Shown: positions 8,987 to 18,692, counted from the stretch's first letter. The stretch is DNA of 48,147 nucleotides from CAYRQP01 sp964426545 (GCA_964426545.1 CAYRQP010000017.1:1-48147), one strand, 5' to 3'. Numbers and translations are program-made. Notes: a model not told the origin generated them from the letters alone.

Positions 8987-10126
8987 TCACCTGACAAGTT
9001 CTACCATTGAAAAGCAGGCAAGTCCGTCGCCGCTTCCCAGTTCTCCAAGGGTATTTGTGGTCGTTCCCTTTATCCAGATATTATCGGGAGAAATCTCCAG
9101 CAGTTCAGCTATTCTGTCCGTCATCTGTTTTCGAATAGGACTGATTTTGGGTTTTTCGCCTATCACGGTTATATCGAGTTGTTTGATTTTCCACCCCTCT
9201 GCTCTGATTCTCCCTGCAACAATCCGCAGAAGTTCTCCGCTGTCTGCATCTTTCCACCTGCAGTCAGATGGCGGGAAAAGCACCCCTATGTCTCCTTCTT
9301 TCGCTCCTGCAAGAAGAGCATCTGCAATGGAATGAAGTACCACATCTCCATCGGAATGCCCCGAAAAACCGCCTGTTTCAGCCAGTTTCAATCCAGCGAC
9401 CATCAAGGGCTTTCCGGATGTAAACGGATGATAATCGAGTCCTGTTCCCATTCTGCTCTCTTTACCATCCTGTTCAATCAATGCCCTGAGCAGAACAATA
9501 TCAGACTGAGTGGTTATTTTCAGGTTACGGGGGTCGCCGATGACTGTCGCAACAGTTTCACCCAGCAACTCGACAGCGGAGCTTTCATCTGTAATGTCAC
9601 CTGCTATCTCAAGTGCGCTGCAGATAAGATGATAATCAAAACCATGGGGAGTCTGACTTACTCTCAGGTTATTTCTATCGACAGTTTCCTTTACAGTCTC
9701 GTCTTCTGACATGAATTTGACTGTATCGGGTATTTCCAGGACAGGGATACATGCGCCCGACCGCTCCGTGCCCTGCATAACCCTCGCAATGAGTTCCTGT
9801 GACACAAGCGGTCGTACCCCGTCGTGAATAAGTACGTAGTCCGGGGCATCAAGAGTCATCAGTCCATTCAGAACTGAATCCTGCCGTCGGTTTCCTCCGC
9901 TGACTACCTTGATACCGGCAGGCGGAGTCCAGAGAGACTTCCATGCATCTTCGCCGGTAGGTACTACTACTGCAATATCTTCGAATCCCGCATCAATGAA
10001 TGTCTTTATTGAATGGTCTACTACAGGTATGCCCTGGAACATCAGGAACTGTTTCGGGATGCCGCCCCCGAAACGCTTCCCTGCTCCGGCAGCCACTATA
10101 ACAGCACCCCACTTCGTACATCTCAT
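8987..10126 (-). CDS. ispDF: Bifunctional IspD/IspF (MEP pathway)
   Basis: 379 residues joining two enzymes of the methylerythritol phosphate isoprenoid pathway. Residues 1 to about 222 are IspD (CDP-ME synthase): VAAGAGKRFGGGIPKQ at 11-26 binds CTP, with HDGVRP at 101-106. Residues from about 226 are IspF (MECDP synthase): the metal ligands D231 and H233 in GLDYHPF, then GGFSGHSDGDVVLHSIADALLAGA and a C-terminal TTNTLGELGSGDG. IspE is not in the window. It follows the PIN/TRAM gene by 7 bases, and its stop overlaps the longer reading of rhuM. Confidence 0.96.
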   Translation of the reverse strand: MRCTKWGAVIVAAGAGKRFGGGIPKQFLMFQGIPVVDHSIKTFIDAGFEDIAVVVPTGEDAWKSLWTPPAGIKVVSGGNRRQDSVLNGLMTLDAPDYVLIHDGVRPLVSQELIARVMQGTERSGACIPVLEIPDTVKFMSEDETVKETVDRNNLRVSQTPHGFDYHLICSALEIAGDITDESSAVELLGETVATVIGDPRNLKITTQSDIVLLRALIEQDGKESRMGTGLDYHPFTSGKPLMVAGLKLAETGGFSGHSDGDVVLHSIADALLAGAKEGDIGVLFPPSDCRWKDADSGELLRIVAGRIRAEGWKIKQLDITVIGEKPKISPIRKQMTDRIAELLEISPDNIWIKGTTTNTLGELGSGDGLACFSMVELVR

Positions 10127-10133
10127 AGATCAA

Positions 10134-11159
10134 TCACTTATCTGTCGGTTTTTTTTGCTGTTTCCCTGTATCCCGGATATTCTCCTCGATTCCCTCCAAT
10201 GCAGCAAACACCATTGTTCCGCCTGATGAGCGAAATGTTGTATGTGCTGTTACTAATACGCTTTTGCCTATCTTGTTTTCCGACCTTTCGACGACAACCA
10301 TGGTCCCGTCATCGAGAAAACCTACTGACTGATTCTTGTTGCGGCCTTTCCGCACCAGATTTATTTCGAATTTCGCGCCGGGAAGAATTACAGGTCTGGC
10401 AGCAGGACCGACTTCATTGAGGTCTATCACATGAATGCCCTCTTTACGGGCTTTCTTAATGAACTCCGAATTTCCGCTCAGCAAAGTGACTGCTTCCTTG
10501 TGAAGATACTCAAGCATTTTTATCTGTTCTTTCTCTCCTTTGCCGAAATCCTGGAGTACAAGCCCTCCTGCCCGTCCATCTGCTTCTTCAAGTCTGTCAA
10601 GTGTCTCTATCCCGCGGCGGCCCTGTCCGCGGACAATAATGTCTTCGGAAGAGTTCATTTTTTCTATGCTGCTTCTTAAGGATGAAGAAAGAACGAATGG
10701 TCCTGCAAGCAGCCCACATAGTGTCATGTCTGCAATCCTGCCGTCTATGATGGCAGACAGATCTGCAAGAATGGGCTTTGAGGTAGAAGATTGCTCTTCT
10801 TCGACAGGGATATATCCCAGTTTCCTTCCCTTCGAGACAGCTACATGTGAAAATATGTAGGCAAAAACGAGCGGAATCAGGACAAGCGGGTCCATCAACC
10901 CGGCGTTGTCTCTCTCTGAAATACCAGACTGAAGAACAACCATGACAAGCAGACCAAAAATCAATCCTATGATACAGCCGATTACCGAATAAAGAATATC
11001 ATCGACAGGCAGACGCACAATGAACATCTGAATAACAATAGCAGCTACTCCCGCACCTAAACCGATAAGACCATAAAGATGGTTCCCGAAAGCAAATGTC
11101 CCTAATAGTGCCAGAACCAGTAAAAATAGAATTCTCACTTCCCAGTTGGAAGCTTTCAT
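10134..11159 (-). CDS. Membrane PIN/TRAM-domain protein (YacL-like)
   Basis: 341 residues. Four hydrophobic segments occupy about residues 8-110. A PIN nuclease-like domain follows, starting at LADLSAIIDGRIADM with an acidic residue at the expected catalytic position, and a C-terminal TRAM domain (VGFLDDGTMVVVERSENKIGK...) predicted to bind RNA. This matches Bacillus YacL, which is also encoded near radA and ispD. Its biochemical role is unknown. The ATG overlaps the radA stop as ATGA, and ispDF follows after 7 bases. Confidence 0.92.
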   Translation of the reverse strand: MKASNWEVRILFLLVLALLGTFAFGNHLYGLIGLGAGVAAIVIQMFIVRLPVDDILYSVIGCIIGLIFGLLVMVVLQSGISERDNAGLMDPLVLIPLVFAYIFSHVAVSKGRKLGYIPVEEEQSSTSKPILADLSAIIDGRIADMTLCGLLAGPFVLSSSLRSSIEKMNSSEDIIVRGQGRRGIETLDRLEEADGRAGGLVLQDFGKGEKEQIKMLEYLHKEAVTLLSGNSEFIKKARKEGIHVIDLNEVGPAARPVILPGAKFEINLVRKGRNKNQSVGFLDDGTMVVVERSENKIGKSVLVTAHTTFRSSGGTMVFAALEGIEENIRDTGKQQKKPTDK

Positions 11160-12538
11160 AAAAAATCTCCTCCGATTTCCGTGTTATCGGAGAGAATACT
11201 CTTGATTAATTGGAATAGATCTGAGTATCCCTCCGCTCCTTTTCCCGCTAGTTCTGTGTTCTCATTTGAACCGGCAAGTGATGTAAATCCAAGACTCAGC
11301 ACTTCTTTCAACCTTTGACCAAAATGGGAGACAGGACGAATTTCTCCTCCAAGCCCTACCTCACCCGCTACTACGACTCCATTCCTTACAGAACGGTCAG
11401 ACCTGCTTGATGCAACAGCAAGGCAGACTCCGAGGTCAGCTCCGGGATCAGCCAGGCTTGCTCCTCCGGCGACATTTACATATACATCCTGTTTGTCGAG
11501 CTGTATCCCGCACCGTTTTTCGAGGACGGCGAGCAGCATCGGCAGTCTCCTCGAGTCCATTCCGTTCACACTTCTCTGCGGGTATCCGTAATGCGATGGA
11601 CAGGTCAGAGCTTGCACTTCCACCAGAAAGGGACGGGTTCCCTCCATTACTGCGGTGATTGCCGTTCCCGGTTTTTCGGCACCTTCCCGTCTCAGGAAAT
11701 AGGCGGAGGCATCCCTGACATCAACAAGTCCTTTTGCTGTCATCTCAAAGACGCCAAGTTCATTTGTCGAGCCGTACCTGTTCTTGATACATCTGAGTAG
11801 TCTGTATGTATGCTCATCATTTCCTTCGAAATAGATAACTGCATCGACCAGATGTTCGAGGACTTTCGGACCTGCCAGTGAACCTGCCTTTGTAACATGA
11901 CCCACTATGAACAATGTAAGCCCGTTATACTTGGCATACCTGACGAGTTCTGATGCACAGTGCCGTACCTGTGAAACAGACCCCGGCGCACTTGACAACT
12001 CCGGTGAAAACAGCGTCTGAATTGAATCGATTATCACAATGCCGAAGTCACCGGTTTCGATATTCAGCAAAATATTATCGAGAGATGCAGCGGAGAGTAT
12101 CGATATTCCCGCATGCAGTGAATCTATCCTCTTCGCCCTGCCTGCCACCTGTCCGGGTGATTCTTCACCCGAGATATACAGCACTTTTTCATTGCAGTCT
12201 GCAAGCTTACGGGCCAACTGCAGCATGAGAGTACTCTTACCTATGCCGGGCTGCCCGCCTATGAGATTAACAGAGCCCCGGAGTGCACCGCCGCCAAGAA
12301 CCCTGTCGAGTTCATCGATTCCTGTGGTGAGTCTCTCTCTGCTTTCTTTTTCAACCCCTGTGATTGAGACAGGTGCTGTCTTCTCAGGGATATTCAACCC
12401 GCTTCTCTTCACCAAAGACTTTACTGTAACTTCTTCTATCAGTGTATCCCATTCACCGCAGTGCGGGCAGCTGCCACTCCATGCAGGAGACTGACCGCCG
12501 CATTCAGAACAGCTGTAAGTTGTTCTTTTCTTTGCCAT
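11156..12538 (-). CDS. radA: DNA repair protein RadA (Sms)
   Basis: Branch-migration helicase-like ATPase of recombination. 460 residues. The N-terminal zinc finger has C10, C13, C24 and C27; the Walker A loop is GQPGIGKST at 95-103; the RadA-specific KNRYG motif is at 252-256; the C-terminal Lon-protease-like domain begins near DVYVNVAGGASLADPGADLG. All key elements are intact. The start codon shares one base with the dnaB stop (TAATG) and the stop overlaps the next gene, so it is deep in the operon. Confidence 0.97.
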   Translation of the reverse strand: MAKKRTTYSCSECGGQSPAWSGSCPHCGEWDTLIEEVTVKSLVKRSGLNIPEKTAPVSITGVEKESRERLTTGIDELDRVLGGGALRGSVNLIGGQPGIGKSTLMLQLARKLADCNEKVLYISGEESPGQVAGRAKRIDSLHAGISILSAASLDNILLNIETGDFGIVIIDSIQTLFSPELSSAPGSVSQVRHCASELVRYAKYNGLTLFIVGHVTKAGSLAGPKVLEHLVDAVIYFEGNDEHTYRLLRCIKNRYGSTNELGVFEMTAKGLVDVRDASAYFLRREGAEKPGTAITAVMEGTRPFLVEVQALTCPSHYGYPQRSVNGMDSRRLPMLLAVLEKRCGIQLDKQDVYVNVAGGASLADPGADLGVCLAVASSRSDRSVRNGVVVAGEVGLGGEIRPVSHFGQRLKEVLSLGFTSLAGSNENTELAGKGAEGYSDLFQLIKSILSDNTEIGGDFL

Positions 12539-13902
12539 TAATCGGATTCACCGTACTCGTCAGGTCCGATCGGGAAGAATCTCGTCGTCGAAGTATTGAA
12601 ATTCAGTTTAATGAGCATTCCCTGAGGTCCATTCCTCTGTTTCCCGATTTTAAGCATAGTCAGGCGATTATCCAAATCAACGTTCTCATCCTCACTGTCA
12701 TCAGACTTACCTTTGTCTCTGTGAAGGAAAAGAACAAGATCTGCATCCTGCTCAATTGCTCCGCTTTCCCTTATGTCGCTTAAGCGGGGTGGACCGGACC
12801 TGTTCATTACCTGCCTGTTCAGTTGGGAGAGAGCCATCACGGGTATTTTCATTTCCTTTGCAAGTGCCTTCAGATCACCTGAGATTCTCGCAATTTCCTG
12901 CTGTCTGTTTTCGGAACTGCCGTCACCCCTCATTAACTGCAGATAGTCGACGAACACCATACAGATGTCATTCCTTCTCATCAGATTGCGGACTTTTGCC
13001 CTCATCTCCATCGATGTTATTCCCGCCGTATCATCGATGAATATGTCAAGCCTTTGAAGTCTGTCTGCCGCATCAAGAAGATCCTGAAACTGGTTTGGGG
13101 GCAAGATTCCTTCAACCAGAAGAGACTTGCTTACATGAGCATCTGCACACAGCATCCTCTCTGTAAGAAGTTCTTTAGACATCTCAAGGCTGAAAAAGGC
13201 AACCCCGCGTCCGGAAGATTGAGCTATGTCGACTGCCATATTAAGCGCCATACTGGTTTTCCCAATACTCGGACGCGCCGCCAGAATAATCAGTTCTCCC
13301 GGGTGAAACCCCGTTGTATACTTGTCGAGAATGTCAAATCCTGTTGAAAGTCCGGTTACATACCCATCTGCATCCCGCAGAGCTTCAAGAGACTTTATTC
13401 CGTCATCCACCAGGTCTCCCACTGCAGAGAACTCACCTGTCATTATGTCATCGCTTATCGCAAGAATCTTCTTCTCTGCATTATCGAGTATGTATCTGGC
13501 TTCACCAGTGCCGCTGAATACATCTTCGATATTCTCCCGGCTGACAGTTATAAGTTGGCGAAGCAAGGATTTTTCCTTAATAATCTCAAAGTGTCTCCTG
13601 ACATTCGACCGCAGCGGGATGTCCGCCGTTAGTGATGACAGGTAATCCAGTCCGCCGCATTCTTCCAGCTTTTGAATTCGCTTAAGGTCATCGCTGACAA
13701 TTACATAATCCAGCGCACTGTTCTTCGAACTCAGATCCTTGCATGCCTGGAATATTATTCTGTGTTTCCTGTCGAAGAAATCCGTTACATGGAGATTCTC
13801 CAGCGCTTCCATAGCAAGGTCCTGGTCAAGCAGCATACATCCAATCACGCTTCTTTCAGCATCCAGGTTGCACGGCGGTTTTTTACCCATTTCATCAGTC
13901 AT
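12538..13902 (-). CDS. dnaB: Replicative DNA helicase DnaB
   Basis: 454 residues. The N-terminal helical domain begins NLDAERSVIGCMLLD and mediates hexamer and primase contacts. The RecA-like C-terminal motor has Walker A AARPSIGKTS (208-217), the Walker B region MVFVDYLQLM, and the conserved SQLNRQV and SDIRESGAIEQDAD motifs. It unwinds DNA at the replication fork. There is no intein, which is sometimes present in this gene. Coupling: its ATG overlaps the udg stop (ATGA) and its TAA abuts the radA ATG. Confidence 0.97.
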   Translation of the reverse strand: MTDEMGKKPPCNLDAERSVIGCMLLDQDLAMEALENLHVTDFFDRKHRIIFQACKDLSSKNSALDYVIVSDDLKRIQKLEECGGLDYLSSLTADIPLRSNVRRHFEIIKEKSLLRQLITVSRENIEDVFSGTGEARYILDNAEKKILAISDDIMTGEFSAVGDLVDDGIKSLEALRDADGYVTGLSTGFDILDKYTTGFHPGELIILAARPSIGKTSMALNMAVDIAQSSGRGVAFFSLEMSKELLTERMLCADAHVSKSLLVEGILPPNQFQDLLDAADRLQRLDIFIDDTAGITSMEMRAKVRNLMRRNDICMVFVDYLQLMRGDGSSENRQQEIARISGDLKALAKEMKIPVMALSQLNRQVMNRSGPPRLSDIRESGAIEQDADLVLFLHRDKGKSDDSEDENVDLDNRLTMLKIGKQRNGPQGMLIKLNFNTSTTRFFPIGPDEYGESD

Positions 13903-14708
13903 TTATTATCTCCGTTCCGGGGAAGTCCAAGTTCCCCAAGCAGAACCCTAAGTCTTTTCATGTCTTCCCATACAGGACGCTTGAATGCAGGATTACGCAG
14001 AAGTGCAGCAGGGTGATAAGTACATAACAACGGTACTCCGTTGAATTCAAGTTCCTTCTCCCGCAGTATACCGATTCCTTCAGTGCTTCCCGAAAGTGCT
14101 TTTGATGCCGGTGAGCCCAGCGTAACTATTATTCCCGGCTGCATGGTTCTTATCTGTTCTTCCAGAATCCACCAGCATGCTGCAACTTCATCCTTCTTCG
14201 GATCCTTGTTTCCCGGGGGTCTGCACTTCACAATATTCGTGATAAACACCTTTGTCCTATCCAGGTCTATCGATACAAGTATCTTATCGAGCAGTTTCCC
14301 GGACTTGCCGACAAACGGTCTTCCCTGTTCGTCTTCCGTTGCTCCAGGAGCCTCTCCCACAATGACAATTCCCGATTCGGGATTACCCTCACCAAAAACA
14401 AGGTTAGTCCTGGTTTTCCCCAGCCTGCATCCTTCACAGTCACCAATTCTCGAAAGAAGCGAGGTCATTTCTTCACCGATGTTACCAACTGGTTTCACAG
14501 GCGTTCGCTTTTCGCCTGCGGGTTGTTTTTCATTCTGTTTTGACAGGTGCCTGTCACTTTTATTCTGTTGATGCTTAGCGGATTCTTTCACATTCTGTTC
14601 TTGAACCTGCTCTGAATTGACAAATACCTCATCTATTCCGAAACTCGCAACGGTATCCCAGAAAGGGTCTCTATTACCACCGGATTTATTCCTCTTCACC
14701 TCAGTCAT
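13899..14708 (-). CDS. Uracil-DNA glycosylase, family 4 (Fe-S)
   Basis: Removes uracil from DNA to start base excision repair. Four cysteines at 91, 94, 162 and 178 (CEGCRLGKTRT and CRPPGNK...ACWW) match the 4Fe-4S cluster of families 4 and 5. GEAPGATEDEQGRPFVGKSG (about 118-137) is the water-activating and uracil-binding motif, and HPAALLRNP (232-240) is the DNA-intercalation motif. GEAPGATED with Glu at the family 4 position favours family 4 over 5. The first 75 residues are a charged, low-complexity Gln/Lys-rich linker, as in other members. It overlaps gmk-coaB by 8 bases and dnaB by 4. Confidence 0.94.
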   Translation of the reverse strand: MTEVKRNKSGGNRDPFWDTVASFGIDEVFVNSEQVQEQNVKESAKHQQNKSDRHLSKQNEKQPAGEKRTPVKPVGNIGEEMTSLLSRIGDCEGCRLGKTRTNLVFGEGNPESGIVIVGEAPGATEDEQGRPFVGKSGKLLDKILVSIDLDRTKVFITNIVKCRPPGNKDPKKDEVAACWWILEEQIRTMQPGIIVTLGSPASKALSGSTEGIGILREKELEFNGVPLLCTYHPAALLRNPAFKRPVWEDMKRLRVLLGELGLPRNGDNK

Positions 14709-15996
14709 TGTCCTTTACTATCATTCTCCGTCCAAGAACGGCTGATATCATCTCCGCTGTGTATCTCTTCGCTCCGTGTTTCACTATCTGTGATGTTCCA
14801 TCTGAAAACAGCAACTCACCACAGTTTCCCAGAGATTCCATTCCTGAACCGGGTTCATCTCCCCTGTTGCAGAAAATGGCATCGACTCCCTTTCTCCTCA
14901 TTTTTTCAAAAGCGTGCTCTCGCCAGTCGTCGCCAAATTCGAGGGCAAATGCGAGAACAAAACAGGACGCAGGTATAGATGAAGAAAGAGAACTTAGAAT
15001 ATCAGGAGTCTTCTCAAGAGAGATCTGCATCCCGTCTTTTCGCGAAATCTTCCCCGAAGTAAACTCAGCAGGGCGGAAATCCGATACGGCTGCTGCCATT
15101 ACGAGCAGATCTGCTGTTTTTACATCTTTCCTGACTGCATCAAGCATTTCATCAGCAGTTTTGACATTCACGGTACTTACCCCTGTCGGTATTTCTGCAC
15201 AAACCGGTCCTGAAATCAGTATGACATCAGCTCCTGCATCCCTGAATGCAGATGCGAGCCCGTTTCCCATGAGACCGCTTGACCTGTTCGAGATGAACCG
15301 GACTTCATCGAGGGGTTCTCTTGTCGAGCCGGAAGTAACCAATACCTTTTTCCCACTCCAGAATTCCCTGCTTTCGAATGTATCAGGTTCATATTCCATT
15401 GACTCAGGGGGATACGGCAAATTCTGAAGCCGGAGTTTTTCACCCCTGAAAATGGTCTCAACCATAGCCTTGGCATCATCGATTCCATTGTTCCTGATGT
15501 AATAATCGAAAGCACTCATCCACCTAACTTCACGCAGCGCCCCCTCCATTCGTTTACTGATGGTCTCCGGAGAGTCTGTACTTCTTGTTTCAAGACGTTC
15601 GAGAAGTACAGCAGGTGACGGTGTAAGGATAAATATCAGTATGGCGGACGGAAAAGAATTCTTTACCTGAATAGCTCCCTGTACATCTATGTCGAGAACG
15701 ACATTATTGCCGGAACCAAGCTGCTCTTCCACCCATTGTTTTGAAGTCCCGTAATAATACCCGTGCACCCTGGCATTCTCCAGGAAATAGCCCTCGTCTT
15801 TTCTCCGTGAGAATTCCTCATCCGATACGAAAAAGTAATCGACCCCGTCCTGCTCATCACCGCGTAAGAACCTCGTCGTTGTCGATACAGAGAACACCGT
15901 GTTCTCGAATGTGGAAACCAGATGCCGTGAAAGAGTTGTCTTACCTGCACCCGATGGCCCTGCAATTGCAATGAGAATTCCGTGTGCTTTATTCAA
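14701..15996 (-). CDS. gmk-coaB: Guanylate kinase / phosphopantothenoylcysteine synthetase fusion
   Basis: 431 residues in one uninterrupted frame. Residues 5 to about 190 are guanylate kinase: P-loop GPSGAGKT (13-20), GMP-binding STTTRFLRGDEQDGVDYFF (38-56), YYGTSK, and LDIDVQGA. From about 214 it is the CoaB half of CoaBC (phosphopantothenate-cysteine ligase): KVLVTSGSTREPLDEVRFISNRSSG, AAAVSDFRPAE (301-311) and a lysine-containing GKISRK loop (315-320), leading to LEKTPDIL. The decarboxylase half (CoaC) is absent. The gene order yicC, gmk, coaBC is common in bacteria, so fusion by loss of the intervening sequence is plausible; rpoZ, often between them, is missing. Start TTG at 15996, overlapping yicC by 8 bases. 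Confidence 0.93.
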   Translation of the reverse strand: MNKAHGILIAIAGPSGAGKTTLSRHLVSTFENTVFSVSTTTRFLRGDEQDGVDYFFVSDEEFSRRKDEGYFLENARVHGYYYGTSKQWVEEQLGSGNNVVLDIDVQGAIQVKNSFPSAILIFILTPSPAVLLERLETRSTDSPETISKRMEGALREVRWMSAFDYYIRNNGIDDAKAMVETIFRGEKLRLQNLPYPPESMEYEPDTFESREFWSGKKVLVTSGSTREPLDEVRFISNRSSGLMGNGLASAFRDAGADVILISGPVCAEIPTGVSTVNVKTADEMLDAVRKDVKTADLLVMAAAVSDFRPAEFTSGKISRKDGMQISLEKTPDILSSLSSSIPASCFVLAFALEFGDDWREHAFEKMRRKGVDAIFCNRGDEPGSGMESLGNCGELLFSDGTSQIVKHGAKRYTAEMISAVLGRRMIVKDND

Positions 15997-16870
15997 TGTT
16001 TGCCGCCTGTTCCTTTAGCGATGAAAGGATGTTCTTCATCTCTATTACAATCGTTGAGGTGTCGGCATCATCGACCTTTGCACCCATCGTGTTAAGTTCT
16101 CTGTGTATCTCCTGAATGAAAAAACCAAATTTTCTACCGATGGCAGTTTCATCCGAATCGATTAGTTCGAGAGAGCGGTCTATATGACACAAAATACGCT
16201 GATGCTCTTCGGCAACATCTGATCTGTCAGCCATGAGAGCAAGCTCCGACATCAGTCTGTTTTCATCTATCGCTGTGTCGGAAAGAAGTTCCATTATCCT
16301 GGTGCGCATCTTCTTGAATCGTCGAGCAACATTTTCCTTCTGATTTCCCGGTATGGGCAGAACAAGATTCTGTATCTTCCTAAATCCGCCTGTGAATACG
16401 GGAACAAGTGCTTCGCCCTCCTGCAGTCGGCATTCCTTCAACTCCTGCAGACATTCATCCAGCGCTTTATCATAGGCATCCCGAAGTTCATCCCCGGGTA
16501 TGTCGGAGAAACTCTTTCGCAGGACAATCCCCGGTAAACCCAGAAACTCCCCTATTGAAACAGTACCCTCTACTCCGGCTGATTCTGCAGCGGTTTTAGC
16601 TGAATCCGCCAGTGAGATGAGAGCGTCTGTATCAACCTTGATCTCCGAATTATCATCACCCGAAAAAGTAAGTTCCACCTGAATGGAAATTCTCCCCCGG
16701 CTGAATAGTTCTCTGATCCGTTTAACAGTCGAATATTCCACTTTAGACAGAACATCCGGAGCTCTAAAGCTGATATTCAGAGCCTTGTGATTCACCGAAC
16801 GGCAGGATACAGTTACGCTGAACTGCTCCCGCTTCACGGAACTGTTCCCGAAACCGGTCATGGATTCCAT
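15989..16870 (-). CDS. YicC-family endoribonuclease
   Basis: YicC-like proteins are RNases that influence small-RNA stability in E. coli. The conserved N-terminus (SMTGFGNS) and C-terminus (FFIQEIHRELNTMGAKVDD, then an ending rich in KNILSSLKEQAANIE) are both present. Family members start just before SMTGFG, so I choose ATG 16870 (293 residues), although the frame stays open to 16954; the ATG nine bases further in (16861) is also possible. It is the first gene of the minus-strand block, divergent from the NFACT gene across about 215 bases. Confidence 0.93.
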   Translation of the reverse strand: MESMTGFGNSSVKREQFSVTVSCRSVNHKALNISFRAPDVLSKVEYSTVKRIRELFSRGRISIQVELTFSGDDNSEIKVDTDALISLADSAKTAAESAGVEGTVSIGEFLGLPGIVLRKSFSDIPGDELRDAYDKALDECLQELKECRLQEGEALVPVFTGGFRKIQNLVLPIPGNQKENVARRFKKMRTRIMELLSDTAIDENRLMSELALMADRSDVAEEHQRILCHIDRSLELIDSDETAIGRKFGFFIQEIHRELNTMGAKVDDADTSTIVIEMKNILSSLKEQAANIE

Positions 16871-17085
16871 GGAATGTTTAATAAACAACTCCCTAAATTC
16901 GTATGAAATTTCAAAATTAATATTCATCATAGAATAATTACTTATTATGTTCAAGGCAATATGCGATCGCTCATTGGCTCTTTTCGTTATAGTACCGTGA
17001 TACTACAATTAAGTTACCGGATGGTTTTAGCGGATAAAGGCAGGTGCTTATACATGTTTGCAGATTACGTAGGAGAGGGATAACC

Positions 17086-18657
17086 TTGGACGGTGTATTT
17101 CTAAGTTCTCTTATTCCATTGATAGAGAAGCGCATACTGGACAGAACATGTTTAGATGTAGGCAAGCTTTTCGACGGAGCTTTCGGGCTTCGCTTCAATA
17201 ACGGTGTACTCTGTTTTTCTGCAATTCCCGATTCTGTTTCCATCTGGTGGTCTGACAGCGAGAATATGACTGAACCTGCATCACCTTCATGGAATCATCA
17301 TATCAGAAAAGGAAAGGTCATCAGGGTTGGGCAGCCGGGTGCGGACAGAATTCTCCGTATTGATTTTTCAAGTCCCGATTCATACGGTGGTTCACCTGTT
17401 AGACTGATATTCGAAGCTGCGGGCAGAAATTCCAACCTCATTCTTCTTAGAATAGATGACGGGCGTATTCTTGCCTGCCTGCGGAAAATATCGAGACAAC
17501 AATGCAGATTCAGAACAATTGCACCCGGACAGGTTTATAAGCCACCACCTGTATCAGGATTGTCACCAGGTACATGGGCTGATTCTGAAGATTTGTTGAA
17601 AGCCGTATCATCTGAAGATATCTCTCCGGCTGATATTTACCGGATACTCGAAGGAGTCGGACCTGTAACTGCAAAAGCACTTCTTCAGGAATCTGCTCAG
17701 TCCGGAACTACCGTTCGGGATGAAATACTGAAACTTGAAAATGCACTTCTTGCCCGCACATTTCAGTACTGGATAGGACCGAATGGACCTCTCCCCATCC
17801 GGCTTGGACCTGGTGAACCGATTTCAGATCCCCTGGCATCGGGACATGACTTTCAGAACATCTCCGGAATCATCAACAGAACTGATGAACTCATAGCCAA
17901 CATATCAGAACAAATAGTAAAACTGAAATCAAAACTGCTAAAGATAGAAAAAACATTACATGAGTTAACTTCCCCGGAACAGTATCGGTTATGGGGGCAG
18001 ATGCTTCTCACTGCACCACACAAACATGATCGGGGTAAAAGTTCAATACAACTTACCGACTGGGAGAAAACGGTTCGCGAGATTCCGCTGAAACCATCGA
18101 AGACGGTGCAGGAAAATGCAGAGAGATACTTCAGGAAATCTGCCAATGTGAACAAAGAAAGGGAAAATCTTCAGAAACTCAAAAGTATGACTGAAGCAGA
18201 ACTGAGGAGATTGGAGATCGAGAGAGAAAACGCAGGAATGCTTACACCTGAGCAGGTCAACGAGTTACTGAGAAGGCAGGCGAAAGTAAAGAAGGAAATT
18301 GGCAAAACCGTCAGAAAAGCGCAGGAATTGGAGTTGGGGGCAGGATGGCGATGTTTCTACGGGCGGAATGCTGCCGAGAATGATGAAGTTACATTCAGCA
18401 TTGGTGTCAAAGGTGACTTCTGGTTCCATGCACGCGGAGTCACGGGGGCTCATGTAATCCTCAAAATGGATGGGCGGTCAAGTAATCCGCCCGCCCGCAT
18501 TATGAACAGGGCGGCTGCAGTCGCTGCCGAACACAGTTCCTCTTCAGGGATTGTTCCTGTAGATTATACATATAGGCAATATGTGAGGAGAATTAGAAAA
18601 GGCGGGCCGGGAAAGGTCACATACTCACGCGAGAAAACCATATTTGTTGAAGTTTAA
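17086..18657 (+). CDS. NFACT-family protein (RqcH/Rqc2/FbpA-like)
   Basis: NFACT proteins bind 50S ribosomal subunits carrying stalled nascent chains and recruit tRNA-Ala for C-terminal tailing; older annotations say fibronectin-binding protein. The N-terminal NFACT-N domain starts LDGVFLSSLIPLIEKRIL, a helix-hairpin-helix region (EGVGPVTAKALL) follows, then a long charged coiled coil (about 275-410), and the C-terminal NFACT-R domain has GRNAAENDEVTF and FWFHARGVTGAHVIL. The frame is open from 17044, but TTG at 17086 lies 7 bases after AGGAGAGG and starts exactly where the homology does (523 residues). The C-terminal NFACT-C domain is absent, as is normal in bacteria. Confidence 0.92.
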   Translation: MDGVFLSSLIPLIEKRILDRTCLDVGKLFDGAFGLRFNNGVLCFSAIPDSVSIWWSDSENMTEPASPSWNHHIRKGKVIRVGQPGADRILRIDFSSPDSYGGSPVRLIFEAAGRNSNLILLRIDDGRILACLRKISRQQCRFRTIAPGQVYKPPPVSGLSPGTWADSEDLLKAVSSEDISPADIYRILEGVGPVTAKALLQESAQSGTTVRDEILKLENALLARTFQYWIGPNGPLPIRLGPGEPISDPLASGHDFQNISGIINRTDELIANISEQIVKLKSKLLKIEKTLHELTSPEQYRLWGQMLLTAPHKHDRGKSSIQLTDWEKTVREIPLKPSKTVQENAERYFRKSANVNKERENLQKLKSMTEAELRRLEIERENAGMLTPEQVNELLRRQAKVKKEIGKTVRKAQELELGAGWRCFYGRNAAENDEVTFSIGVKGDFWFHARGVTGAHVILKMDGRSSNPPARIMNRAAAVAAEHSSSSGIVPVDYTYRQYVRRIRKGGPGKVTYSREKTIFVEV

Positions 18658-18692
18658 CCCGTCGATTCGCAAAAGTATTCGAGAGGTTTAGA

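Noticed and set aside
16963..16970. GCGATCGC palindrome in the yicC/NFACT divergent gap
   Set aside because: It equals the HIP1 octamer of cyanobacteria, but it is the only one I noticed here and nothing else suggests a cyanobacterium.
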